A DNA stretch of 64,000 bases, from contig NC_058499.1 in NCBI RefSeq assembly GCF_020382885.2, positions 13,253,872-13,317,871 of the forward strand, in the 5' to 3' direction. How positions within the stretch are numbered: the stretch's first letter is position 1; every line of letters begins with the position of its first letter. A program made the translations under genes and the position numbers. Positions 24,970-35,866 of this stretch are shown here, one piece after another. The notes beneath the pieces are model-generated. The model had not been told where the DNA came from and did no database searches. It saw only the letters and a program-made list of their open reading frames with translations. The DNA comes from Scatophagus argus (lineage: Eukaryota > Chordata > Actinopteri > Scatophagidae).

Positions 24970-25762
24970 TGGCATGGTGCCATCTCTGTTTCTGGTCTCT
25001 CCCTTGAGGGGATGCCTTCGCCAAAACATTTAAGGCATCCAAAATGTTCTGCTCACCGTATGGAGGTTTCTGTTTGCAAATGTGTGTGTTATGTTGACTT
25101 GGCAGCGTGCCATCTTCCTCCCCTTGCCCTCGCTGCCCCTGAAAACATGCCATCACAGAATCGCTGGCAACCGTTGCCTGGGCACCTCTTCTTAGCTTTG
25201 TCCAAGCAAACAAACGGTGATTAGCAGCAAATCCTCAGAGGTGAGTTTCCTTGTCTTCGACTAAGACAGTTCTCCGCCAACCGTCATGATTGCTTCGGTT
25301 ATGCCATGACTGCAGGCTCACACGGTGCCCGCCGGTTGGCACGCAGTGGCTGGCATCGAGAGAAAGAAAAGTCAGAAAATGGATAGAATGCAGGATTTTC
25401 CACCGACATTTTTCTTCGTACGATCAACAGTCATGACGGAGTTACGCCTCACAGTTTCGTGGTATCATCCATTGCTCTATTCAACATCCTTACGCTTCCT
25501 TTCATTAATCGACATCTGAGTCATCCTCTGTCTGCTGGCATCTTGCTCACTTCCATCCACTGCTTTCCTCTGGTATTTTCTATCTCCCTCTTCTCTGCCC
25601 ATTCTGCTCTTCGTTTTCGCCCCATTGTGCCTGTGCCAAGGTGGCACCATGGTAGTAGTATGGAGGTCTGTTTCTCTTCCACTTCCATTCTTATTCTCTT
25701 CGCCCCTTTGCCCATGCCCATGCCCGCCCCCGCTCAAGTCCTGACTGGATGGCACTGTGCCA
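24970..25762. promoter_or_regulatory. Cluster of NFI-type palindromes
   Basis: Three perfect TGGCA-N3-TGCCA palindromes lie at 24970-24982, 25100-25112 and 25750-25762, the arrangement bound by nuclear factor I dimers. Many single TGGCA or TTGGC half-sites lie between and around them (for example near 24806, 24821, 25336, 25353, 25635, 25996 and 26043). The motifs are visible directly; binding is inferred from known NFI specificity. Confidence 0.5.
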
Positions 25763-28700
25763 ACCTGCCACCGCCATCGCTCTCATTTGTAGCTCATCTC
25801 TCCGTTGCCCTTCCCCCGTCTCTACATTTCCGTCCCTCTCTCTTTCTCTCATTCCATTCATTCACTTTCAGAATCATTGTGTGTTTCAAATACTGTATAT
25901 AAGACACATTACTCAATTGACATATATACAACTTTTTATTTCTTCGCTGCATGTCGCAAATCTTTCGTATTTGTTGTCGTTTGGTAGACTTTTTTTGGCA
26001 CCTGAAGGAATGCTCTGAGTGACTGCCTGGTAGGTAATTACCGTGGCACTTAGTATTCCACCGAGACAAGAGGAGAAAGACGGAGAGAGCCCTGAGTTTG
26101 GAGAAAGCTTGTGTTGTTTTAATTAACTTTCACCAACCCCCATCATGTGTGCTTCATTCTCTAACAGCTTTGTGCAGGTGGTGCTTGTTCAAGCACGCAC
26201 TATACAGCAATATGATTGAAGTGATTTCCAGTAAAATCGATCATGTACCATTGACTTCAAGCACTTTTCTAACATGACCCTTCCTCCCTTGTTTTCCCTT
26301 TTTTCTTCTCCTCTTTAAAATCTCTTGTGTCGCACAAAAGCTGTCAGTAGTGGTAGGGGTATTCAGCAAATACTCATTAGTACACAAAACATAATGAATA
26401 TGTAAATGGTGTGTGTAATTTATGCATGGGCTGAGAGACTTGTTCTCTTTTCAGTCCTCCATTGTATTCACTCTATTTATATTCCCTTTCCTTAAAACTT
26501 CACACTCTTACGCCAATTCTCCTCTTTTCTTAGACCACATCCTGTGAATGAATCCAACAGGGATTTCTTGGGGTCTCACTATTATCTCTTTTATTCTGTG
26601 TTTTTTACACATTTCTCCTTGCCTATAACCATAGTCTGTAGTTTCTAACAGTCTCTCAGCATCTCTCTCTCTCTTTTTCTCTGTTTGCTTCTTTCTGCTC
26701 ACAGCCTGTCCTCTCCAAAAACAAACCCTGCAGTGACGCATTAAACCAACAGCCGTGTGTTTGAACAAGGTCTTTCTTCTAGGAATATGAATGCTGAATA
26801 ATCTTTCCACTAAATCACAGCTACACTTGACTGTGTGGTATGCTGTGTTCTCCCTCTGTCCCTCTGTGACTGTGTTGATCTTAATGTGTGGTCCAAACTG
26901 TGTGGTAAATTGAAGCGTGTCCTGATAGATGGAGAGTAGCCTTGCTCCTGTCTAGGATAAACACCTATAATACTCTGGCTCCCTTGCCAATCACCATAGC
27001 AACAAACCATGGTACCCACGTGTGTTGCATAATAAGACGTTCCCTGAGACCACGGACCATAAAGCGGCGACAAACTAGATACCCGCGGCGATGAATGTGA
27101 ATCAGAAAATAATCATTGAAATATCAAACTTCATTTCTGATTCATTCCAGACCATTCTTTTCTATTTATCAGTAGGCTTGCATCACACAACACACATGCA
27201 TACACAACCTGATGCACATGCACCATCTCTCTGTCTCTCCAGACCTTAACAGGTGCTGATGAGCCGCAGTCAATGATTGTAATGAGCTATCGATCACCGT
27301 GGGAAAACAGAGGGACAGAGAGGGGTGAGGAAGGTAGGGGGAACCAGAGGACACACACACACACACAAACAGAAGGAGGTGGACTGCCAGGGGGAAAAAA
27401 AGAAAAACTTTAGATGAACTAAATGGAGACAAGCTACTGAAGACAGAGTATCAATACCTGCTTTAATCAAGTCCTTATCTCTTATTATTCTGCTTAAAAT
27501 AGAATTTATGGGAAAGCGCTTTCTGCCAGTGCAGGCTGAAGTGAAGTGTTTCCGTTTGGAGCAGATGACCATGCAGACATGCATGTCATGACCGAGTCCA
27601 GATGCCGGTGAATGGCACTGACGCAGTATCTCTATTTTCTCGGCTTTTTTTTTGTGCTGTGTGCATGGAGTGGAGGCAGACAGCTTTAGGGAAGGGGGAG
27701 GTGCGTTTTGTGTGTGTGTGTGTCGTGTGTGTTGGCTGGCGTTTCAGATAATGAAATGCAGCAGGGAACAAAGAGCTGGGGGCCCCTATTCTCTGTGCTG
27801 CAGCTTCATTTTCACTCCCGTCAGTCTATGATTCTTCCATACCCTCTTTCTTGTGTACGTGTATATGTGTGTTTATGTTTGTATGAGCAGTTTGTTGTAT
27901 GCACCAGTGTCCCCCTCCTCCTCCTGTTAGTATTCTGCATGGCAGATCCCCCTAATGTAATAACTGTGTCTGCATGTCTAATTTACAGCAGGAGAGAGTA
28001 AATAGCCTGTGGTTAATTACAGTACGTGTGTGTGTGTGTATGTGTGTGTCTATGTATGTGTCTACATGCGCGTGGGTGTGTCAGAATGATTTATGAGTTG
28101 CAAATAGCTACACCAGTGGCCCGTTTCTCCTCACTTAGTTTTTAATCTGTCGTTCCATTAATTTTCCTGGAGACGTTATTATGGTTTTATAACAATGTGC
28201 ACGAGGATGCACATGTGAGTGCACGTATGTGTTAATGAGGCAAAGGTGTGGGATTTTGATGGTGAATCGAGGCTTCTTGGGCACTCGAGCTGCACTTTGC
28301 TTTACCCCCTCTCTACCTCTCTATTTCCCTTCCTTCCTTTCCCCTTTTCTCTTTTCCGGTGCTTCATTCACTCTCCTCACTGAGAGCCACAATGAACACA
28401 GATCTTTATTGACAGTACATGGTGGAACATGGAAACAGCAGGTCAATCCGTTTAGCCCAAGGGCCGATACACCAATTCACCAATTTGTCAGTGTTAGTTT
28501 GAGAGAGAAAAGCAGCTAATCTCTCCTCTCTGCTCTCTATTGATCACACACTTACACTCCACTTCTCTGTCTAAACACTATTGATTCTCTCTCTCTCTCA
28601 ATCTCGTTCTCTCTCTCTCTCCCTCGCTCTCTTTCTGTCTTGCTCTCGCCACATACCACAGCTCTCAACACTTCTTCCCTTCATACGCTCTATTTCTCAA

Positions 28701-29674
28701 ATAAAAGCATGATTAATTGAGACAATATGTCCTTGTACATGAAGCCTCGAGTCACATTTTGGATGAAAACTTGAGAATATGTTACCTTGAAAAAAAAAGC
28801 CTTACAGCATTATGCTTTTCAACTACACAAAGCGTTTTAGAGTCTGCTCCACAAGTGTTACAAATTATGGTTCCCCGCTGTGCATGTTCAAACTCTTATG
28901 CATGGTCTCATTAACAAAAAAACAGCAACAAAAAAATGCTATTACTTATTAATACTTAGCAACCCCTCTACAGAGTGAATACAGACATGATTACAAATAC
29001 ACTGCTGGGTACACTGTTTCTTAGCTTTGTTTTTTCACCTACCATCACAGCACGCACTTGTAGAAGAACCAGTTCCTGTCAAGATGAAGGCCATGTAAAA
29101 ATAATAGAGTGGTTATCTTAAGAGAGAGATGTCCATCAGCATTTTTTTTAATCTCAGCAATCCCTGATTGATTGGATTTAGTTTGTGGGGAACCATATCA
29201 TGACAAATTTTAGTTGGGATGTATGATTTGGAATGACTATAATGTGGATGGAGAGTAAGAATGAAACATATGACAAAAACATACGTTGTAATCATGTTTA
29301 TTATTTCCATATTTCTCTACCCTCAAGTCATATTAATGAAATGTAAACAGGGAATCCCATGCTGTGAAAAAACAGCAACGCACCCATGGGGCTCACTGTC
29401 CTCCCTACCTAGCTCTTATTAGTTAGACTTGCACTCCCCCTACTGGTGATATTCACACATTACAAACCTTTAATTTGGAAGGTTACAAAACACTAACACA
29501 TGGGTTGTGTAACTGAAAATCAGCTGTTTGGTAACCAGTACCGTGGGTAGGTTCAGGACGTATATGTTCTGAATGCGTGCGTTTAAACGATGTAATAGAC
29601 TTATTGTTCTTATTATTATAAGTACGTAGCATTTTTACAGCATCTCATAATTTATCGCCACCTTTCACTTGAAG

Positions 29675-32600
29675 ATGCCTCCTTCAGTCGCGGGTGGTGC
29701 CGAAGATAGTAAAGCCTTGGTGAGAAAGATGTTAAGGGAAGTCCTGGTGGGTCGAGAGGATCCAGAAGGTTTTTTTGCGATGTGCGTGTCCGCCCTGGGA
29801 CACCAGGAGACCCGCTCTAAGTTCCTGTCCCTCATCCAGCCCCTGTCCACGGCCAACATCTCCCTGCACTCCAACCTCACCTCCATCTACAAGGAGTATT
29901 TCTCTGAGGTCAGTGTGACTGTACTAAAATCGTTGAACTAAGTTTTAAATACCCAGGTTACAAAGTGGTTCAAAGTTATAAATGAAAGAACAACTTTAGT
30001 TAGATTTTAAAAAACCAAACCAAACCATAAATCAAATACGTAAACATTTCAGCACTGATGACAATAGCTTTATTTAGTTAAATCACTCAGAGACGAGAAG
30101 AGTATGAAAAGCGAGTGTTTTCGTTGGCGAGTAACGTTGGTCGGTATGTTGTGTCTCACTACCTACTTAAGTTGCATAAAGTATTCCTTAACCACTTCAA
30201 AAGGCAAAACTACTTCAGTTTGATCAAAACTTGTGAGCTGTATTGAAGTTGACTTGAAGTTGTCATGGCTAACGTGCTAGCAAACAACTACGTAAGTTAC
30301 GTTGACATTAGCGGAAAAAGAGCGACAAGTTGTGGAACTCTCTTAAATTTAAGTGCCACTTCAGCTGACTTTTCAGCCCCTTTTTGTCTACCAGCTTTTG
30401 AGAAAAACACCAATATCTCCTTTTCTGTACTTGGTTTCCTGCTTCTTAAGAGATGCCAGGTAAAGCTAGCTCATGTTAGCTCCTGTGCGGAGAGAAACTG
30501 CCACACGCTTATTCCAATTAAAACAATTATATTCCTTGAGTGTATAATACGTATAATAAGCCAAATGGCAGCCCTCATGTACTATTCAGCCAACCTAATC
30601 ACATTACGTAAGATTACCACCAGGCAGTGTTATGATAGTTCAATGAGAAAAAAACAATTATTGAAAGTAATAAAAACTTTTACATTTGCAGATTTTACAC
30701 CATTAATGACTAATCTGTGTGAATATTAGTCTACATTTGTAAGCATTACATTTGTTTTCACTTTTACTGGTTGATAAAGATTTGTCATTAATGCTAAGCT
30801 TTAGTAAAACAAACAAGCAAACAAACAAACAAAAATAAGTAATATATTAATTAGTAGCACTCACTAAGAATGGCAAAGTAGTATATTTTTCTGCTCATAC
30901 AGGTGAAACAAACCTAACAGTAGAGTCAATGGAAGTCAATGGAAGCCTCGTACTTAGAAGACATCCAATCGATTTAAATTAGTGAAAACATTTTTGCATA
31001 GTCTTTGCATAACACCAATCTTACTGTTTGGTCATATATTGTACTGTTCATACTGAAACAGCTTGCTCTTGTTTTGCTTGTGTGTATGTTAATATTTGCA
31101 CTTGTGTTTGCAAATATTGCACATGAAATTCATTATCATCATCTCTACCTCAATAACTATGAATAATTATTTGGACAGTAATACAACTATGGGTTGTCCT
31201 GATCAAATTTTAGTCTGAAGATGATGAACTGGAACTTGCCTTGGCTCTCTCTCTGCTGGAAACGAAAGATGACCAGCTGTCAACCCCCAGCCGACAGTCC
31301 AAACTTAAAAGAAACCCTGCTCGACTGACCTCGCTACCTCAGACTCAGGGAGGCAGCCACACTCAGTCTGCAGATGTAGACTCCAGGGTAAAAAACATCA
31401 GCTCACTCCGAGATGGACCCTGGGTCAAGCTGAGCACACCACAAATAACCGGAGAAGCCAGCCTTCAGGGAACCGCACATATTGAATATAATAAGGAAAC
31501 ACCAGGGACAAGTCAGACTGTGCATGTTTCCACACTGCCTGGCTCAATTTTCAAGCAAGAAATGGGTGAAGAAGGCGAGCAAATGATGGATGAGGGACAT
31601 TCAGATCAGTCAGAGAATCGAAAGCGCTCTAAGAACAGGCGCCAGCGCCGTAGAGGTGCCAGCCAACAGGTTGTAGGTTTGCCCTGTTCTCCATCAGCAC
31701 TACCACCGGTCCTGCTGTGGTTCAGGAGGGACTTGCGTCTGTGTGATAACCCTGCTCTCACTGGCTCTTTGGAGCTCGGTGCGCCTGTCATCCCCATCTT
31801 CATCTGGAGCCCTGAAGAAGAGGAGGGACCTGGGATTACGGTGGCTATGGGGGGAGCTTGTAAGTTGCCTGAGTAATCAGTTATGATATCAGATATATCA
31901 GATTATGGCAGTCTTTGTCTCTGCCCTTAGTAGTAGCTGTGCTTGTTGTAACTTTTCATGCAGAACTAAAGCTTATTTTCTAAGTTGAAAATCTCTTGAC
32001 TTGTCTAATCACATTTTTTTTTTTTTACTGACAGGTAAATACTGGCTTCATCAAGCTTTGTCTTGTTTTTGTTCTTCTCTGGAGCACATTGGCAGCCATC
32101 TTGTGTTCTTCAAGGCGACAGGACAGGGGAATGAGGTTGGATCTTCTCTATGTATCCTTAAGGGGCTAGTAAAGGAGACAGGGGCGAGAACAGTCCTGGC
32201 AAATGCCCTCTATGAGCCCTGGCTGAAGGAGCGGGATGACGCTGTGGTGTCAGCTCTTCAGAAACATGGTGTCGAATGCAGGATGTTCCACTCGTACTGT
32301 CTCAGAGACCCTTACACTGTCAGCACGGAGGGTGTAGGACTCAGAGGTTAGTCTTAACGGCAAACTCAGCTTGTACTCAGCTTGTTTAAACATTTGAGTT
32401 TAATATCAAGATTTGAAATATCTATGGAGATACAAGATGATTAGCAACATCTTCATCTTATGGTGAACCTTCTTCTCTCTTGATTTAGGAATAGGTTCAG
32501 TGTCTCACTTCATGAGCTGCTGTAGACAGAACCCAGGGTCTGCTTTAGGGGTCCCCCTAGACCCTCCTGTATCTCTGCCTACGCCTGCCCACTGGCCTCA

Positions 32601-34619
32601 GGGCGTCTCTTTGGACACACTAGGCCTGGCACGCATGCCTCGTAGGAAGGATGGCACAACGGTCGGTAACCACAGCCCTGTAGTGATGAGCAACAGCCCA
32701 GTATATGACTAAGATTAGATCCTCAATATTTTCTTGTGTTCATTTTGTCCTTCAGATTGACTGGGCAGCTAACATTCGTAAATCCTGGGATTTCAGTGAA
32801 GAAGGTGCCCATGCACGGCTAGAAGCCTTCCTTCATGATGGTGAGACACCTTAGTGAGACCTGGTAAATATTATCACACTCTATGTTTGGAGGAAAGAAG
32901 GCATTGGTCTAACTCTATCGTATGACTCTCCCATGTATCCTAGGTGTGTATAGATATGAAAAAGAGTCAGGCAGGGCAGATGCCCCGAACACCAGCTGTC
33001 TGTCTCCATACCTTCACTTTGGTCAGCTCAGCCCACGCTGGCTGTTGTGGGACGCCAAAGGGGCACGCTGTCGTCCCCCAAAGTTCCAGCGTAAACTGGC
33101 ATGGAGGGATTTAGCATACTGGCAGCTAACATTGTTTCCTGACCTCCCCTGGGAATCCCTCAGACCTCCGTACAAGGTAGAAATCGGCTACAGATAACTT
33201 AAAAACTTATTAACATATACTTTAATGTTACACCTAAATGCAAAGAAAAAAAATATGTTGAACCGTGCTTCAGTTTCTTCGTACGTAATTTAAAGCCTGT
33301 GTCACACTATCAAGAATAAAGAAAGTTTATTACAAAGTAGTGTTCATTCATTTGAAGGCTCTGCGGTGGAGCAGTGATCGTGGCCACCTAAAAGCCTGGC
33401 AGCGAGGTCGAACAGGCTACCCCCTGGTGGATGCAGCAATGAGGCAGCTGTGGCTGACAGGCTGGATGAACAACTACATGAGACATGTGGTGGCATCTTT
33501 TCTCATAGCATATCTCCACCTACCATGGCAAGAGGGCTATCGCTGGTTCCAGGTGAGACTTGTATGTGTGAGATGTGCATGCATATACACACACACACAC
33601 ATACACATACACATATATACGTATGAAGCAATGCACAATAATAATAATAAGTAATAATAAGTATAACTTACTGACTGTATTCACATGTGTTTAGGACACT
33701 TTAGTGGATGCAGATGTGGCGATAGATGCTATGATGTGGCAGAATGGCGGCATGTGTGGTCTGGATCATTGGAACTTTGTCATGCATCCAGTCGATGCAG
33801 CGATGACCTGTGACCCCTACGGCAGCTATGTTCGGAAATGGTGTCCTGAACTTTCAGATCTGCCTGACGAGCTTATTCACAAACCCTGGAAGTGTCCTGC
33901 GTCTATGCTTCGGCGAGCTGGTGAGGAAGTTATGACTCTGCTTCTTCATATTTTTCATTTTCAATTAGATATTTAGTCTAAATAAAATGTAGTTTTTTAA
34001 ACATGCTACATACAGTATACAGTTCCACGCCTTAACAAACTAAATCTCCTCGCCTTGCTCCCCTCATTGTTTAGGTGTGGTGTTTGGCCAGACATATCCT
34101 GAGAGAATAGTTACAGACCTGGAGGAGCGGAGGAGTCAGTCTCTGCGAGATGTAGCTCTGGTGCGAAAAGAGTTTGGACAGTATGTGGACAAGCGCTCAG
34201 GCTGTGACTTGGTGCCTCTGCCCCCACGTCTGGTCTCTGAGGCTCTGGGCTTATCACACAGGGATGGGAGTGTAGTGACGGCAGGGAAACAGTTCCTGTT
34301 GCCTGTTATCACCCGCATGGAATTCAAACACCAGCTAGACGATCCAGATGGAGATGCTGCCACAAATCCCTACAACGCTGTTCTGAAAGGATACGTGAGC
34401 CGCAAGAGGGATGATACCATTGCCTTCCTTAACGAGCGAGACTTTACTGCCAGCGTGATGTACGAGGGAACCCAGAGGAGGGAGAGGCTGGAAAGTGATT
34501 ATCGCAGAATAGAGGGACTCCCTCGGCCTCCTGCACCTCGGGGCAGGGCCAGGCGAACTCCAACAGCCAAGGACAGATTTTCCATAGTGCCTGGTGGGAC
34601 TGTCACTTCACTCAGGTGA
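29675..34619 (+). CDS. Photolyase/cryptochrome-like protein with N-terminal UIM
   Basis: Exons: 29675-29908, 31214-31859, 32035-32346, 32489-32661, 32756-32840, 32944-33176, 33358-33552, 33695-33920, 34075-34619; 882 residues with an unbroken frame. Residues 1-78 form a helical-looking segment I do not recognise. Residues 79-94 (SEDDELELALALSLLE) fit the ubiquitin-interacting motif. A basic stretch from residue 214 resembles a nuclear localisation signal. The photolyase region starts near 241 (VLLWFRRDLRLCDNPAL) and runs to about 715, with YLHFGQLSPR, AWQRGRTGYPLVDAAMRQL and LVDADVAIDAMMWQ. The Trp triad of E. coli photolyase (W306, W359, W382) aligns with W565, W618 and W641. Asn378 aligns with Asp637, and Glu274 with Lys534. 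It is not CRY-DASH, (6-4) photolyase or animal CRY by these motifs; it recalls plant cryptochrome or plant photolyase-like proteins. FAD binding is likely; repair or signalling function is undecided. A C-terminal tail of about 165 residues is Arg-rich. Confidence 0.88.
29909..31213 (+). other. Intron 1 of the photolyase-like gene, with D-box-like sites
   Basis: It separates the N-terminal segment from the UIM exon and joins in phase 0. A long open frame (from about 30265) has no family features and no splice support, so it is not called a gene. PAR-bZIP D-box-like words occur: CTACGTAAG (30288-30296), GTTACGTTG (30296-30304) and ATTACGTAAG (30603-30612). The last matches RTTAYGTAAY at nine of ten positions. 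Confidence 0.5.
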
Positions 34620-35395
34620 CCCGAGACTGAAGGTATACAGGTTCTAAATGACCAATTAACTGGCCAGTTGCCATTAAAATCCATGAGTACAGAGTGTTAC
34701 ACAATAATCTGTAAAATGAGATAAGAACAGGCCAACAAGTTAAAACTCCAGACTGGACACACGCAGGTGGATAGAGTCTGGAAAATAGTTTTTTGGTTTT
34801 GTGTTGAGAAAACTGAGACAACCTTTACAAGAGGATTACACAATGCTTGTAACATTTTCTACGAGTGTTGAGTATAAGTTCAAGGACTGAGCAGTAGTAT
34901 TACACCAGCTGAGTTGTCAAACACTTTCTTTGTAGGATTTGAGTTGTACGTGCGGAACGAATGACATTCAGTGTTTCTCAGCATTTCACTTGCAGAGCAG
35001 AGACCCATTTTACAATGTTTACAAACTAATGTAAACAGTTTTAGAAAACTGAGAAAGTTATCTCTCTGTGTGTAAACATAAAAATTGGAGTTTTATTAGG
35101 TTGTAATCTTGTGCTCAGCTGTGGGGTATCTTTTAGTATACAAGTACATTACATGGGTTGTATCTTTGGGGTGAAAATTGTGTGTGTGTGTGTGTGCAGA
35201 ATAGGTGGTTAACTAAAGTGTATTTAAAATGTATTTTATGTTATGCAAATTACCAAAAATTGTATTTTTAATCATGTGTCACTGACACAGTGACATATGT
35301 TCAGTATCTTGTAAGACAAGTGGTAAACTACTGCCCACATTTGTAATATAAAATCTGGAAAACATTTGGAAAATTAAAAAAATGACAAAGAAAAC
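34620..35395 (+). other. 3' UTR of the photolyase-like gene
   Basis: Non-coding after the TGA at 34617-34619. An ATTAAA variant polyadenylation signal at 35373-35378 is the best candidate near the end. The inferred 3' end is within a few tens of bases of the inferred gcsh 3' end on the other strand. A GT run lies near 35178-35197. Confidence 0.4.
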
Positions 35396-35413
35396 ACAAT
35401 GTTTCAGGAAATA

Positions 35414-35866
35414 TTTATTTTCTAATATACAGGTCCTGAGTCTACAGTGCTTTTGTCAAACATGCAGTGTAGACCAACATTATTATTACCACATAGACCA
35501 AAGTGCTTTAAGTCTAACAATGTCATAGAACAGAAATTCAAGTTTTGACTGAAATGTTTGGAAACTTCTATTGATCGTGAGTCTCAATCTCTTGTGTTTG
35601 AGGATTTGAGGCTGCAACAACCCAACATTAAATGTTTAGTCAGTGCAGACTGACAGGTCCCCTAGAGTCAGTCTTTAACAGTAGATAAAGGATCCCTAAT
35701 GTTCACAGCTCTACAACACTGGCAGGTCAACAATCTGGCGCTCTGAGCTCCTCTGGTGGATGTGAAGCGTACTGTTGAAACTGACACAGGCACAACTTGA
35801 GGCTCTCCCTGCCAGTAGTGTTTGAAAAGGAGAGAGGGAGCATAGCACTTATTAGGAGGTGTTAGG
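35414..35866 (-). other. gcsh: gcsh 3' UTR with polyadenylation signal
   Basis: On the minus strand an AATAAA signal is read at 35414-35419, about 450 bases after the gcsh stop codon. No other feature is seen between them. Confidence 0.5.

Larger units (their letters stand above)
20956..29600. other. Intergenic region between zfhx2 and the photolyase gene
   Basis: No exon was recognised on either strand. The open frames here lie in pyrimidine-rich sequence and lack splice signals or family motifs. The region includes a short duplicated segment (21890 and 21973), a (GT)n run at 23136-23163, octamer/TAATTA-rich blocks at 23690-23800 and 24190-24450, and an NFI-type palindrome cluster at 24970-25762. 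This layout fits a regulatory domain beside a developmental transcription-factor gene. Confidence 0.55.

Noticed and set aside
24577-25224. Overlapping open frames of 90-120 residues on both strands
   Set aside because: No family motif, no splice sites and no consistent single frame. The region is better explained by the NFI-type motif cluster and even base composition.
25459-25902. A 147-residue open frame
   Set aside because: It arises from pyrimidine-rich sequence that encodes Ser/Pro/Leu/Phe; no gene context.
30265-30729. A 154-residue ATG-initiated open frame in intron 1 of the photolyase-like gene
   Set aside because: It has no recognisable domain and no splice or polyadenylation context, and sits wholly inside an intron whose flanking exons join perfectly in phase 0.
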